Assembly: GCF_022965805.1 (NCBI RefSeq)
Contig: NC_133109.1
Location: forward strand, 511,001 to 575,000
Direction: 5' to 3'
Length of the DNA: 64,000 bases
DNA from: Primulina eburnea
Taxonomy: Eukaryota; Streptophyta; Magnoliopsida; Lamiales; Gesneriaceae
Shown here in pieces: positions 1 to 11,358 of the stretch. The notes under the pieces were generated by a model, which was not told where the DNA came from, made no database searches, and saw nothing but the letters and a program-made list of their open reading frames with translations. The position numbers were made by a program, and so were the translations under genes. The number at the start of each line of letters is the position of its first letter. Within the stretch, counting starts at the first letter, position 1.

Positions 1-249
1 TTGGTCAGTAAGAAAATTCTTTGACATAGTAGACTTGTAATCTCAAAAGTTCGATTAGTTGACTTGGTTTATCTTAATGCATAGAGCCCCTTTTCTTGAT
101 GCAACTAAATCCAAACAAAACAGGAAAGAAGACAATTCCATCGTCCACTGAAGCAATTAATATAGTGAATAACAGTGTACCGTTGATTCCAAATCATCAC
201 CACAAAATGCATTCAACCTTGTGTGAAAATATAATAATCATGACTGAAT
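1..249. other. Intergenic, downstream of the NAC-alpha gene
   Basis: AT-rich sequence holding the presumed 3' untranslated and downstream region of the minus-strand gene that ends at 250. I see no other coding or repeat signal. Confidence 0.5.
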
Positions 250-1481
250 TCAGGTTGTCAACTCCATGATGGCGCTCACAATGTCTCCATCGTGAGTCTT
301 TAAAGCCTTCACAGCCTTGGCCTTGGAAACACCTGCTTGTGTCATCACCAAATCAATATCCCGAGCCTCGACTCCCGTCTCATCAACCTCCTCCTCTTCA
401 TCATCCGCATGCACATGGCCAGCCGTAGCAGCACCTATTCCAGACTTGGCCATCACAGAGCCCATATCTGGCATCCTGAATTGTTGGGCAGCCTGTGACT
501 GTAACTGAGAGCTCAAATCCTCGATTTTAGCCTCCCCAAAAATGACATAGGTCTCAGAATTCGGGCTTTTGAATACATCCGGTTTTGAGATGAAAAATAA
601 CACCTGCAGTATCATTGATGTCGCGATTATACTAGCATCTGAAAATGTATATCACAAAAGGGAACAAAGAATGTAATAGGGGGATTACGTTTTTGGTTCT
701 CTTGATTGTGACCCTGCTTACTCCAGTAACAGGTTTCATCCCTAGTTTCAGCATTGCCTTACGACTCTTCTTCTCGCTTCTGCTCTGCTTAGAACCTGTT
801 CAATTCTCCAGCCAAAGAAACTCCACTTCAAGGACACCAGAAGCTCAAATTTTTTAACAAGCCAAAAGGTAAAAGAAATGCTGCAGAAAGTATTTCGAAT
901 GTTGCCAAGCACAAGAATTTTTTTTATACAATTATTCTCAAGAATATATACTAGATAGAGAATCGGAACCAAAAATGAAAAAGAAAACGATCTGCGATAC
1001 AAAACAATAAGCAACATCCTAAATGCAGTACAAAAGAAAAAAAAACTGTAATCTATCATCCTAAATCAAACACAAATTGGCCAACAACAACGAGGATGTC
1101 CCGTGAAGTTCTCATGAAGCATAGAAAATTCGGATAACTAATCCATACAGCCCTATACTATTAATTTAGTATCACAAAACATGTAGATTTTTAGTAAACA
1201 AAGAAAACTAGATTCATGGCCAAAAGCTTTACATACAATCAGAAGAACAGGAGAAAAGAAAACACAAACCTTGGGTTCCATCTTCCTTGTCATCACCTTC
1301 ATCATCAGAATCGTCAGCTTCATCTTCGTTGTCATCATCTTCCTTCACATCCTCCACCAGCGGCTCATCCTTGAAAAAAAAATAAAGAAAAATCATCCCA
1401 ACTCATAAAACTCAGAAGAAAACTTGGAAAGAATACCTGCGTCTTTTTCTGGGATTCAATTTCTTCGACGGGACCCGGCAT
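250..1481 (-). CDS. Nascent polypeptide-associated complex subunit alpha-like protein (4 exons)
   Basis: The alpha subunit pairs with NAC-beta (BTF3) at the ribosome exit tunnel and shields emerging chains in the cytosol. Exons on the minus strand are 1481-1437, 1369-1270, 795-689 and 603-250. All introns are GT-AG and the phases join exactly to give 201 aa, close to the usual plant length of about 200. Residues 1-15 start MPGPVEE. An acidic stretch rich in D and E follows (exon 2). The NAC domain begins around residue 70 with the basic ribosome-contacting segment [18 protein letters not shown] and runs on through [12 protein letters not shown] and [17 protein letters not shown]-terminal UBA domain contains [20 protein letters not shown] and ends MELTT. 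The start is the first ATG upstream of the acidic region. No broken codons are seen, so this looks like a functional housekeeping gene. Identification is by family sequence; assignment to one paralogue is not attempted. Confidence 0.93.
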
Positions 1482-1989
1482 GACGCGTTTGTTCAGGAAC
1501 TAGGAATACAGCCAGCCACACCACAGGAGAAGATAGCTAAAGTTAGGTACGTGGAAGAAGAAGAAGAAGAAATCAAGATTGGATCTTTACTATCCTCTAG
1601 GGGTTGTCTTTACTATCCTCTAGGGTTGATTGGTAGTTTATGGGCTTCCTTCTTGGGTTCAAACAGGCAGGCGAAGAGTCCATATAAAATGGCCTTTTAC
1701 CATATACCCCTTATACAAATTTCTCCTCAAAAAATATATACAAATTTTACTTATTTGTTTACGATAAAATTTATTCAAATGCTTTAGACAACATATGACT
1801 TGAATAACTTAATAATGATATAAAAAAATATTTAGGAATAGCTTGCACGATTAGATGGGAAAATAAATTTGAAAAATTTACCACTAGATAATTTTCTTTC
1901 TAGGTGGATGGTTATTTTGTTTATACACTTAAAATTATTTAAGAAAAAAAAACAACTTGCAAGATAGTAAGTCAATTTCGACCCATCTT
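1482..1989. other. Intergenic between NAC-alpha and a copia remnant
   Basis: Presumed 5' untranslated and promoter region of the NAC-alpha gene, including a GAA-rich run near 1551-1572. The plus-strand open frame here is simple-sequence and shows no protein family. The rest is AT-rich with nothing recognisable. Confidence 0.4.
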
Positions 1990-2670
1990 CATGTAAACTT
2001 CAAGTTATCCTCTGAGATGTGGCTTAACAATGAAGCAGAGAAGATGTAGATATCTCGAGTACCATATGCATTAGCAGTGATAAATTTGATGTTCGTCATG
2101 ATCTGTACAAGACTGGATGTTCTACAAGTAGTGGGAGCAGTTAGTCAGTATATAGCGAATCCTGGACGAGCGCATCGGAACACGGTTAAGAGGATTTAGA
2201 TATATTAAGAGTACCTCAAATGGTGTATTATGTTTTGGAGGATCGTATTTTATACTCAAGGGCTATGTCGATTCAGATTATTCAGGTGATCATGATAAGA
2301 GGAAATCTGGTACTGATTGGTTATGTGTTTACACTTGCAGGGGGATCAGTAAGCTGGGTTCCAAAATTGCAAATAATTTTGGCGTTATCAACAATGGAGG
2401 AAGAATACATAACATCTACTCAAGCTTACAAGCAGACAATATGAATTAAAAGGTTATTAGGGGAGATCGGACACAAACAAGAGAAAGTTCTTTTGTTTTG
2501 TGACAATCAAATCTCCTTGCACATCGCAATGAAATCAGCTTTTCATTCCACGACTAAACACTCGAAAAGTAGTTGAGGAAGGAAGTATGAATATGCAGAA
2601 GATCCATACAAAGGATTACACAGATGATGTTCTGGCCAATCCAGTGAACGTTAATGAGTTTAAGTGATGT
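1990..2670 (+). pseudogene. Ty1/copia reverse transcriptase–RNase H fragment (decayed)
   Basis: Conceptual translation across several frames shows the C-terminal part of a copia polyprotein: a VPYALAV-like block, the connecting stretch LDVLQVVGAVSQYIANPGR, a YVDSDYSGD segment of RNase H near 2260, and CDNQISLHIA near 2500. Stops and frameshifts interrupt it throughout. Gag, protease, integrase and the catalytic reverse transcriptase core are absent. This is an old truncated retrotransposon; it has no coding capacity. Confidence 0.75.
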
Positions 2671-3180
2671 AGATCTTCAGGCCTAGCGGAAACATAAGCA
2701 TCAAGGAATGAGAAGATTAAAAAGATGTGTTTGACTCTCATTCAAATCTCCAAGTAAGAGAAATGTCGTTCAATCATGTGAAAGAATTTCACATAGTTAA
2801 AAAAGGTAGGGATGCACACTTATTATATTAGGCATCATATTTGAATTTATATCCATCTTCAGATGATGAAAATATGCGAAAGTTTCTTGCGTTCAGACAA
2901 GGAAGAACGCCTATATATAGGTGCATCATTCACCTCGTTTCTCATCACATTCTCAGTTTTTTCTCTCATCTCATATCATTTGAATGCTTAGTTTTATAAT
3001 ATTTGTGAGGTGTTTGTTCTGATGTATTAAGAGAGTATGTGTTCTCTTTTGAAAATACAGTGAGTGGTTGTAGATCATAAAATATTTATAGTTGAATTAT
3101 TTTCATCTTACCCCGTGTTTTTGCTCTAAAAATTTTTAGAAGGTTTTCACGTAAATTTCGGTGTTCAATTTTATTATTTT
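2671..3180 (+). repeat. Probable 3' LTR remnant of the adjacent copia fragment
   Basis: The sequence directly after the pol remnant has LTR-like organisation: a TATATATAGG-type box near 2910, then a segment near 3110-3170 with CCCGTGTTTTTGCTC and TCACGTAAATTTCGGTGTTC. That segment resembles the 3' end of many plant copia LTRs. No second LTR is present for comparison, so both boundaries are approximate. Confidence 0.4.
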
Positions 3181-3672
3181 TTTTTCATATTTATATCTGA
3201 AGATGCTGCAGGACCAACAAAGTCATATAAAGATTTAAATTATGGTAGATAAGAATAAGATGGAAATATTTAAAAAGAAAATATATTTTAGGAAAAAAAA
3301 TTATCAATAAATTTATATGGTAAAAAAATTATTGTAATTTTTTAAATAAAGTTTCACAAGATGATAGATAGAATCCACACGTGCAATTCTTGGCTTAATT
3401 TAATACATTTATTTTCAAGCTGCAAATTGCATGCCTGATACGGTATGCATTTTGATAATTTGTCGTCCCCAAATAACAATTAAAAAGGAATTATTTGTTA
3501 AAAAAATGAAATGAATCAAAAGCCAACAATTTCCCAACAAATAGTTTTATTAACTAAAGAGGAATATTTGATTGGATTCGATGTTAGGATCCAAACGATT
3601 GCATGGTTAAGAAATAAATATATTTTTTAAAAAAATTAACGCGATAAAACTTAATCATGGATATATAAATAA
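3181..3672. other. AT-rich intergenic sequence
   Basis: No coding signal or repeat structure that I can name. Confidence 0.3.
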
Positions 3673-3854
3673 GAGTGAGTCTCATGTGAGACCGTCTCAC
3701 GGATCATAATCCGTGAGACGGGTCAACCCTACCCATATTCACAATAAAAAGTAATACTTTTAGCATAAAAAGTAATATTTTTTCATGGATGACCCAAATA
3801 AGAGATCCGTCTCACAAATACGATCCGTGAGACCGTCTCACATAAGTTTTTGCC
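3673..3854. mobile_element. MITE, 182 bp, copy 1 (9-bp target duplication)
   Basis: A short non-coding element flanked by the perfect 9-bp direct repeat TATAAATAA (3664-3672 and 3855-3863). Its ends carry inverted repeats around TGTGAGACCGTCTCACGGATC, which themselves hold a short palindrome (GTGAGACGGTCTCAC type). Duplications of 9 bp point to Mutator-like transposases. It lacks any transposase and must be mobilised in trans. It lies about 0.9 kb upstream of the O-methyltransferase gene. Confidence 0.8.
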
Positions 3855-4015
3855 TATAAATAATGCGTTTGATCTCAAGATCAGAAAATACATTTGAAGT
3901 AATGGAGATGTGTGTTAATGTTATTTTATTTCATCAATTAACATCGAGAAAGGTAGTAGATACAATCCAAATATTCCTTAATTCGATAAGACAAATATAA
4001 TGTCCACCTATTAAA

Positions 4016-4197
4016 GAGTGGGATTCATGTGAGACCGTCTCACGAATATTAATCTGTGAGACGGGTCAACTCTACCCATATTCACAATAAAAAGTAATAC
4101 TTTTAGCATAAAAAATAATACTTTTTCATGGATGACCCAAATAAGAGATCTGTCTCACGAATACGACCTGTGAGACCGTCTCACACAAATTTGTGCC
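4016..4197. mobile_element. MITE, 182 bp, copy 2 (9-bp target duplication)
   Basis: Near-identical to copy 1 and of the same length, in the same orientation. It is flanked by its own 9-bp direct repeat CCTATTAAA (4007-4015 and 4198-4206). The different target duplications show that the two copies arrived by separate insertions and not by a local duplication. Confidence 0.8.
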
Positions 4198-4206
4198 CCT
4201 ATTAAA

Positions 4207-4764
4207 ATATTAAAATATATAGTATCATTCTTTGACTTTTTCCCTTGAAATCCATGTACTTTGTGCACCTTTCATGGTGTCAAACTAATTAAGGGCTCTC
4301 CATTTCATTATTTTATTATTATAATTGCCATTTTTATAAGATAAACTTTAATAAACCAGATAGATAAATTAATTAACGATGACTTTACACAGCAAATTGC
4401 ACGCATCTCTCTCTCTAGGGCGGCGTGGATTTTAATGAATATGTGCCTTAACAAATACGTACTTTGACCATCAATTAATGATTTTTATGTGTACTATTTT
4501 ATAATGTATTTTCCTCGCCATAGTACTACTGAATAATAAATAAACAAATATATAGATATATATATATATATATGTTAATTGCCAGGACAAAACGATTATA
4601 TTAATGAAAAAGAGATTAATTTTTTATTTCGTATATATCATATCACAAAAATAAACTTAAAAGCAATTATTACAGGCAAAGCTACTATAAATATGTTTGT
4701 CTCTGCATATGCACACACCAACCAACACAGTACTGCTTCCTTGTTTTCAAGCCCTTTAGGAAAA
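4207..4764. other. Upstream region of the O-methyltransferase gene
   Basis: AT-rich promoter region with a CT microsatellite (about 4408-4420) and a TA run (about 4552-4573). The frame open from 4579 is upstream sequence in phase with the gene and is not thought to be translated. Confidence 0.5.
4686..4693 (+). promoter_or_regulatory. TATA box of the O-methyltransferase gene
   Basis: TATAAATA lies 72 bp before the chosen ATG at 4765. Transcription expected about 30 bp downstream would exclude the in-frame ATG near 4693. This supports the 4765 start. Confidence 0.6.
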
Positions 4765-6165
4765 ATGAGTCTTAAAATGGAAGAGGAGGCTTCTTTCTTA
4801 TTCGCCATGCAACTGGCCTCTGCTTCTGTGCTACCTAATGTCCTCAAAGTGGCGCTGGAGCTCGACCTCCTTGAACTCATGAAGAGTAAGGGACCCGACG
4901 CCTTTATTTCGCCCTCAGAACTCGTCGCGGAAATCCCCACTAACAATCCAGAGGCGCATAACATGGTGGACAGAATCCTCCGTCTGCTCGCAGGTTATTC
5001 TATTTTAAATTGCAAAGTGAAAACCCTGCCCGATGGCGGCATTGAGCGGCTATATTCCTTGGCTCCAGTCTGCAAGTTTTACACCAAGAATGATGATGGA
5101 GTTTCTCTAGCCCCTTTGTTGATCATGAATCAGGACAGGGTTCACTTGGAGACTTGGCAAGTATCAACTATTTATTAATCTCTACACGTTTGATATATAC
5201 ATGTAATTAATCATTAACAATTGTATGAGTAGGTGCCACTTGAAAGATGCAATTCTCGAGGGTGGAGTTCCTTTTGAAAAAGCATATAAAATGAATCCAT
5301 TTGAGTATCAGGGCACAGATCCTAGATTTAACAAGGTTTTTAATAGTGCAATGTCCAATTCTGCCACAATTTTTATGAAAAAAATTTTAGACACGTATGA
5401 GGGATTCAAGGGTCTGGGAACTTTGGTCGATGTTGGAGGTGGAATCGGTGTTTCCCTGCGCATGATCCTATCCAAGCATCCAACTATAAAGGCTATTAAT
5501 TTTGATTTGCCCCATGTTGTTCGAGACGCACCATCTTATGCAGGTACATGAAATATTTGTGTTGGCTCTTGATCATGTATTTTAAAGTGGTGCCATTGAA
5601 ATATTTATGTTTGGAGGCCACCTTTTAATTTAATTAGATGGTTTATGTGAAACTTAAGTTGGCCGGTTTTTTTGTTTTGATCAGGCGTGGAGCACATGGG
5701 CGGAGACATGTTCGTTCGTGTTCCCAAAGGAGATGCCATTTTCATGAAGGTGAAATTGAATCACAATAAAAAAATATTTTATTCAATATATGTAATTAAA
5801 GAACTTATGTATTTTCATAATATTTTATTTGTCTAAGTTCTTTTTTTAACTTTTTTGTATGATTATGTCCACAGTGGATTCTTCATGACTGGAGCGATAC
5901 ACATTGCTTAAAAATATTGAAGAGATGCCATGAAGCACTTCCAAATAAAGGAAAAATAATTGTTGTGGAGCGTATCCTTTCAGAGACCCCAGGTGAAGGG
6001 CAAATAAACAATTTCCAAGTTGATGTGGTTATGCTAGCATATAATCCCGGTGGGAAGGAGAGGACAGAAAAGGAATTTCATGCATTGGCAAAGCAAGCAG
6101 GGTTCAAAGAATCACGAACAGTTTGTTGTGCTCTCCCACTCTCCGTCATGGAGTTTTATAAATAA
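4765..6165 (+). CDS. Caffeic acid 3-O-methyltransferase-like protein (4 exons)
   Basis: A SAM-dependent class II plant O-methyltransferase that would methylate a phenolic hydroxyl in the cytosol (phenylpropanoid or flavonoid type). Exons are 4765-5156, 5233-5543, 5685-5749 and 5875-6165, giving 352 aa against about 360 for the family. The first intron has a GC donor (TTG|GCAAGT), and only this join keeps the frame and restores W131. Visible motifs are an N-terminal dimerisation domain (residues 8-100), [14 protein letters not shown] (154-167), the SAM-binding LVDVGGGIG (195-203), the catalytic base H260 in WILHDWSD, and the supporting acids E288 (VVERIL) and E318 (NPGGKERT). It ends SVMEFYK. 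Residue 132 is C where lignin COMTs usually have Y before HLKDA. That and other active-site differences leave the substrate open. The gene looks intact. Confidence 0.92.
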
Positions 6166-7155
6166 ATAAAATATTGGGTTGAATATCCGTTTTTTATAAT
6201 AAAAATTTGGGTTTGCTCTGCCCCTTCTATCTTTTTATGATGTTGTTTACATGCAAAAAATAATGAATATTGAAGCCTTTTTAGGCATTGTACGTAGTAC
6301 TCTTATGATTGATCTTACATCATATCTGTAATAATCTTAGAGACTTTCGTATTATTCAAATACTATTTTGAATTCAATACACCTATGAAACGGGTGTTTA
6401 TACATCATGATAGAAAAGCCATGCTTGAATGAACCTTTTCCATGAGACATAATGCATTTTGAAGAATAGAATAATTAGCTTCACCTAATGCCAACCAATT
6501 GTTTATCTATGCAATATATTCAAACCAATATCTTTTTTCTCCTAGTAAACAAAAACAGATAAAAAAAATTGTGGTTAATTTCCATGTGCATAATTTGATA
6601 ACTTAAAATATATATGATTCAAGTTATTATAATAGCATAAATGCTACCATAATCAGTATGTGTATCTTGCTACTTTACACATATTATCTAAGTTGGGAAT
6701 TTGAACACTTACCCCTATATGTGTGAAGGCGAACGAAGCGGTTGCCTCAGTGACCCCTTGAAGTCGAGTCCCTAGCAACATATAAACTAGAGAATTATGA
6801 ATTTTTGATTGGCAAAGTAATTTGGTACATATTATTACATGCAATCAACACGGTAAATTTTATATTTGACCATTCTATAGTTTCAAAATTATTGTAGAAA
6901 ATTTTTATTAAATGATTTCATATATTTGAAATAATTCTAATTAAATCTTTAAATTTATTTGAGTTTGCAAGTATTTTGAATTTATGGTTGTAAAAATGTG
7001 AATATGATTCCGAAAATTACTATTTTTTAAATTATAATTTTTTAAGAGAAAAATTATAATTTTAAACATGAAATTTATGATATTCATTTAGTTGCGAAAT
7101 AAAAGGGGAACCGATTGGTAGGAACATATGATATGTCCCACGAATGGGTGATATT
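6166..7155. other. Downstream of the O-methyltransferase gene
   Basis: The start holds the probable 3' untranslated region, with AATAAA-like signals right after the stop. The remainder is AT-rich. A short minus-strand open frame at 6653-6844 matches nothing I know and lacks support. Confidence 0.4.
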
Positions 7156-8202
7156 TGTAATGACCTAAAACTTAAAAATTTCAAGCCTTCTCTCTCAAAT
7201 TGCCAAGTTTTTGAATTGTATGTGTCATAGGGTGGACGTCGTTACTTTGGGTGTTTGTACGAATTTGAATCGATTTTATGGCATACTAGGATGGGCTCGG
7301 GGTGTCGGTTCATGGTCCGTACAATCGAGTTTAGAATAGTAAGCATTCATGTATTGAATTTTCGTGGGTTTGCAAGTCGCGCATGTACACGGACCCTGGC
7401 ACGGGGTCCGTGCCTTCGTTTTCTTCTTGGTGTCATTCTTGTGAGCTGACACGGACCCCCACACGGACTAGGGTACGGGGTCCGTGCCTTTGTTTTCTTT
7501 CACGGTGTCAATTTTGCGACCTTACACGGACCCCTACACGGACCTAGGTACGGGGTCCGTGTACTTCATGACTTAGGGAAAAATTGATTGTTTTCTTGGG
7601 AGTTTCATGTCTGGGTTTAGCACGTTGATTTAAATGAGGTCAAGTCACGAGTGTTTTAGAGTGTTTTAAGTTATTTATGGAATTAGCTGGTGAGCATGTG
7701 TACCTACGTCTAAGTTATGCAAGTTAAGTATGCAAATTCATGTTAGCATGTGCAGCAGCGGCCCCAAGTGATATCCAACGAATCCCTCAACGCCAAGTAA
7801 GTATGTTGACGTGCAGGAAAATATTTTCAAGTTTTTGAGGTATGCTAAATATCTTGTGACCAATTTATGTATGAGGTTGGAAAGCGTTAAATCATGAACT
7901 GGGACCAACCCACCCCGTTAAATTATGAACGAGTTTAGAGGATGTTTATGAGGAGACTGAAGGTGGGGACCAAGGAGCGGGCTTGGACTGAGCGGGAGGC
8001 TAAACCCGATGACCGCCATGTTTTATGTTTTATGAAAACATTCAATACTTTTGTCAAACTTTAAATTTCAATTTTTTTTTGTTACAACAATTTTTGAGAC
8101 GTACATTTTATTTCTTTTATCGAATTTTGATTGTTCACGTTTTAATTAAGAAATTTTAAATTTTTTCGCAAATTTTGAGTAGTAAAAGTACGGTACGTTA
8201 CA
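7156..8202 (+). repeat. 5' LTR of the gypsy element (internally deleted)
   Basis: It starts TGTAATG and ends GTTACA, directly before the primer binding site. From about 7190 on it aligns with 14925-16405 of the 3' LTR. It lacks about 1.2 kb near its start and a further block corresponding to roughly 15740-16130, so it is about 1.05 kb against about 2.7 kb. It contains the ACACGGACCCC…GGGGTCCGTG tandem units (three here). Confidence 0.75.
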
Positions 8203-8204
8203 GT

Positions 8205-8216
8205 TGGTATCAGAAC
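8205..8216 (+). promoter_or_regulatory. Primer binding site of the gypsy element
   Basis: TGGTATCAGAAC starts 3 bp after the 5' LTR. It matches the 3' end of initiator methionine tRNA at 11 of 12 positions (usual form TGGTATCAGAGC). Confidence 0.8.
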
Positions 8217-8410
8217 GGTATTCTTGTAAAAGGTTATGCCTACTGCCAGTTGCAAGAAGCTCACGAAGTCACTCCTCAAGTCTGTAAGTTTTAAAATTTT
8301 AATTATGTTATGTAGTAAGTTTTGAGTCATGATTTCAGCATGAGTCTATTAAAATTCAATTACGTGCATCTTATGATATTGATACTATCAAATTAAGTTC
8401 ATCGAGGTAA

Positions 8411-9227
8411 TCTTTGCTTTTATGGAAATGACCGAGGCAGATAGGGTCAGGTGTGCCACGTTCCTTCTGACAGGGGACGCCGGACTATGATGGGAGAGTG
8501 CGTCAGTGGCAGTCAACTTGCAAGTGTTGCCTTAGAATGGTTTCAATGAGGTTTTCTACTCTAAGTACTTCACTAAAGAAGTACGTTCCCGTCTGACCAG
8601 GGAGTTCATGTCGCTGCAGCAGGGAGACAATAGCGTGGCAGACTTTGTCAGGAAGTTTGAGAGGGGGTGTCACTTTGTACCCCTGATAGCTAATGATGCC
8701 CAGAGTAAGCTGAGGCATTTCATGGATGGATTGCTGCCGATCTTGCGCCGTGATGTCCGAGTTGCTGGTCCTACTACTTATGCAGTCGCCGTATCTAGAG
8801 CATTGGCGGCTGAGCAGGATCAGAGGGATATCGAGTTGGACAGGCAGGGCAAGAGGCCCTATCAGGCACCACCGCAACACCATCAGCAACAACATCAGAT
8901 ACCCCAGTTTAAGAAACCCTATCAGGGGCCGCCGGGGAAGAAGCCTTATCAGGACTGCCAAGAGGCAAGGGTCCGATTCAGTAGCAGGGGGCGCCTCAGA
9001 AGCTCGGAAATTTCCCAGTGTGCCCTAAGTGCAACCGCCAGCATCCGAGGCAGTGCTTATATGGGTCAAACAAGTGTTTTAAATGTGGAACTACTGACCA
9101 CATGCTGAAAGAGTGCCTACAATGGAAGCAGCCAACTCAGGGCAGAGTGTTCGTCATGCATGCACAAGAGGCGAACCCAGACACGACTTTACTGACCGGT
9201 AAACTTTTCTACCTAAGCCCAGTATAA
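8411..9227 (+). pseudogene. gypsy gag (capsid and zinc knuckle), frameshifted
   Basis: The capsid part includes the retrotransposon gag core (SRLTREFMSLQQGDNSVADF, then FERGCHFVP and LRHFMDGLLPILRRDV). The central part is rich in Q and P. The frame shifts near 9010, and a CCHC zinc knuckle then reads CFKCGTTDHMLKEC (about 9076-9117). At least two stops lie in the first 200 bp. A functional gag would package genomic RNA in cytoplasmic particles; this copy cannot. Confidence 0.8.
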
Positions 9228-9374
9228 TTTTTCCTTGCATGTGGAATTTTATTTGAGATTATTAATGTGCTAGCGATATTTTGAGTAACTTGGAGTATTG
9301 ATATCTTCTATGCTTAAGGTTAATGTTAGTAATTTGTGATATAAGTTTAAGTTGTGTTAACGTCTCTCAGGAAA

Positions 9375-9612
9375 TATTTTCATTGAGAGAATAGCCACTC
9401 AGGCCTTGATAGATTCAGGAGCCATCCATTCATTTATTTCGAAAACGTTCGCTAGCCACTTGGATATCAAGACCATTGGACTCGAAGTGAATTATTCAGT
9501 GACAGTCCCATCCGGGGAAGAATTATCAATTACTAGTGTGGTCAGAGAAATCGGTCTGGAATTACACGGCCACCTAGTGTACGCCGACTTGATCGTCTTT
9601 CCACTGCCATAG
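9375..9612 (+). pseudogene. gypsy aspartic protease
   Basis: It contains the active-site triad as LIDSGAIHSFIS (D-S-G), followed by the family-typical HLVYADLIVFPLP. A stop follows at 9610 in place of the usual continuation into the reverse transcriptase. About 160 bp of degraded linker lies between it and the next open block. Confidence 0.8.
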
Positions 9613-9831
9613 TTTGATATCATTCTGGAAATTGACTGACTGACGAGGAACATAGTCTCAATTGATTTTCAGAAGAGATCCGTTTTGGTTAGGTCGGTGG
9701 GCATGGAGCAGTTTCTGTTTGAACCAGCCAGATGGAGAAGTTTCTCTCGCGTGATCTCTTGCATGCATGCTTGAAGACTTATTTCTAAGGGATGTCAAGC
9801 CTTCTTAGCCAGCGTTATTTCTACACCTGAC

Positions 9832-11358
9832 ATGCCCACTACGTCGGTATCAGATGTGCCAGTAGTCAGAGACTTATCAGACGTCTTTCCTGACGACGTC
9901 ACAGGTCTTCCACCAGAGAGAGAGGTGGAGTTTGCAATTAAGATCATGCCAGGCACATCGCCAATCTCTAAGGCACCGTACCAATTAGCTCCAGCTGAGA
10001 TTTTAGAACTCAAGCAACAGATTCAGGAGCTTCTCGACAAGGAATTCATCCGCCCCAGTTTCTCACCGTGGGGCGCACAAGTACTTTTTCTAAAGAAGAA
10101 GGATGGGAGTATGAGGCTGTGCATCGATTACCGAGAGTTGAACAAGGTAACGATAAAGAACAAGTACCCACTTCCTAGGATCGAAGACTTGTTTGATCAG
10201 TTGAAGGGAGCCACGGTGTTCTCTAAGATAGATCTTAGATTAGGGTATCACCAGCTGAAGGTGAAAGATGCAGATGTGCACAAGACAGCCTTCAGGACCA
10301 GGTATGGGCATTACGAGTTCTTAGTGATGCCATTCGGACTGACGAACGCTCCAACAATTTTCATGGACTTGATAAACCGAGTATTTCAGCTTTACTTAGA
10401 CCAATTCGTCATAGTGTTCATTGACAATATTCTTATTTACTCGAAGAGTCATGAGGAGCACAGTCAGCAGTTGAAGACAGTTTTGCAGACCTTGCAGAGT
10501 CGCAAGTTATTTGCGAAGTTCAGCAAGTGCAAGTTTTGGTTGGAGAAGGTGGCGTTTTTCGGTCACATTATATCTAGCAATGGGATTGAAGTGGATCCAA
10601 CCAAGGTGGCAGCAGTTAGAGATTGGGTTGAACCGAAGAATGCATCAGAGATCCGCAGTTTTCTGGGTTTAGCCGGTTACTACCGTAAGTTTATTAAGGG
10701 ATTTTCGTCCATAGCAGTGCCATTCACTTCACTGACCAAGAAGAATGCTAAGTTCGTGTGGAGTGGCGAGTGCCAGAAGAGCTTCGATACTTTGAAGCAA
10801 GCTCTTATTTCAGCATTAGTGTTAGCCATGCCAACAGGACGAGGTGAATTTGTGCTATACACCGATGCATCTAAGCTCGGGTTAGACGCAGTTCTGATGC
10901 AGCAGGGTCGGGTTATAGCCTATGCTTCTAGGCAGTTGAAAGTGCACGAGGAGAACTACCCGACTCATGATCTTGAGCTAGCCGCTGTTGTCTTTGCGTT
11001 GAAGATTTGGAGACACTACTTGTATGACGAGAAGTGTCAGATATTTACCGATCACAAGAGTCTCAAGTATTTCTTCACGCAGAAGGAACTGAACATGAGA
11101 CAGAGACTGTGGTTAGAGCTGGTGAAAGACTACGACTGCGAGATTAGCTACCATCCGGGAAAGGCTAATGTTGTCGCAGATGCCTTGAGCAAGAAATTGG
11201 CAGTTGTAGCACAATTGTCAGTACAGAGATCTCTTCATTCTGAGATTCAGAGGTTTGATTTAGAAATTTATCGCAAGGGCAGAGCTCCAAGGCTGTCTAA
11301 TCTGACAGTACAATCTTCCTTGCTAGACCGTATTCGTGCGGGCCAGCCTTCAGACTAG
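9832..11358 (+). pseudogene. gypsy reverse transcriptase and RNase H
   Basis: An open block of 508 codons. Reverse transcriptase motifs in order are [17 protein letters not shown], the [12 protein letters not shown] block, MPFGLTNAP, and FIDNILIYS where the family has FIDD. The second catalytic aspartate is therefore asparagine, which should abolish polymerase activity. The RNase H part has [12 protein letters not shown], the [18 protein letters not shown] block, FTDHKSLKY and [10 protein letters not shown]. The block ends at a TAG before integrase, so the polyprotein is split. Confidence 0.9.

Noticed and set aside
317..508. Plus-strand frame over the NAC-alpha last exon
   Set aside because: Shadow of the real minus-strand exon, which matches a known protein.
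4579..4764. Longer N terminus for the O-methyltransferase (open from 4579, ATG near 4693)
   Set aside because: The TATA box at 4686-4693 puts transcription start after these codons, and family members start near MEEEA.
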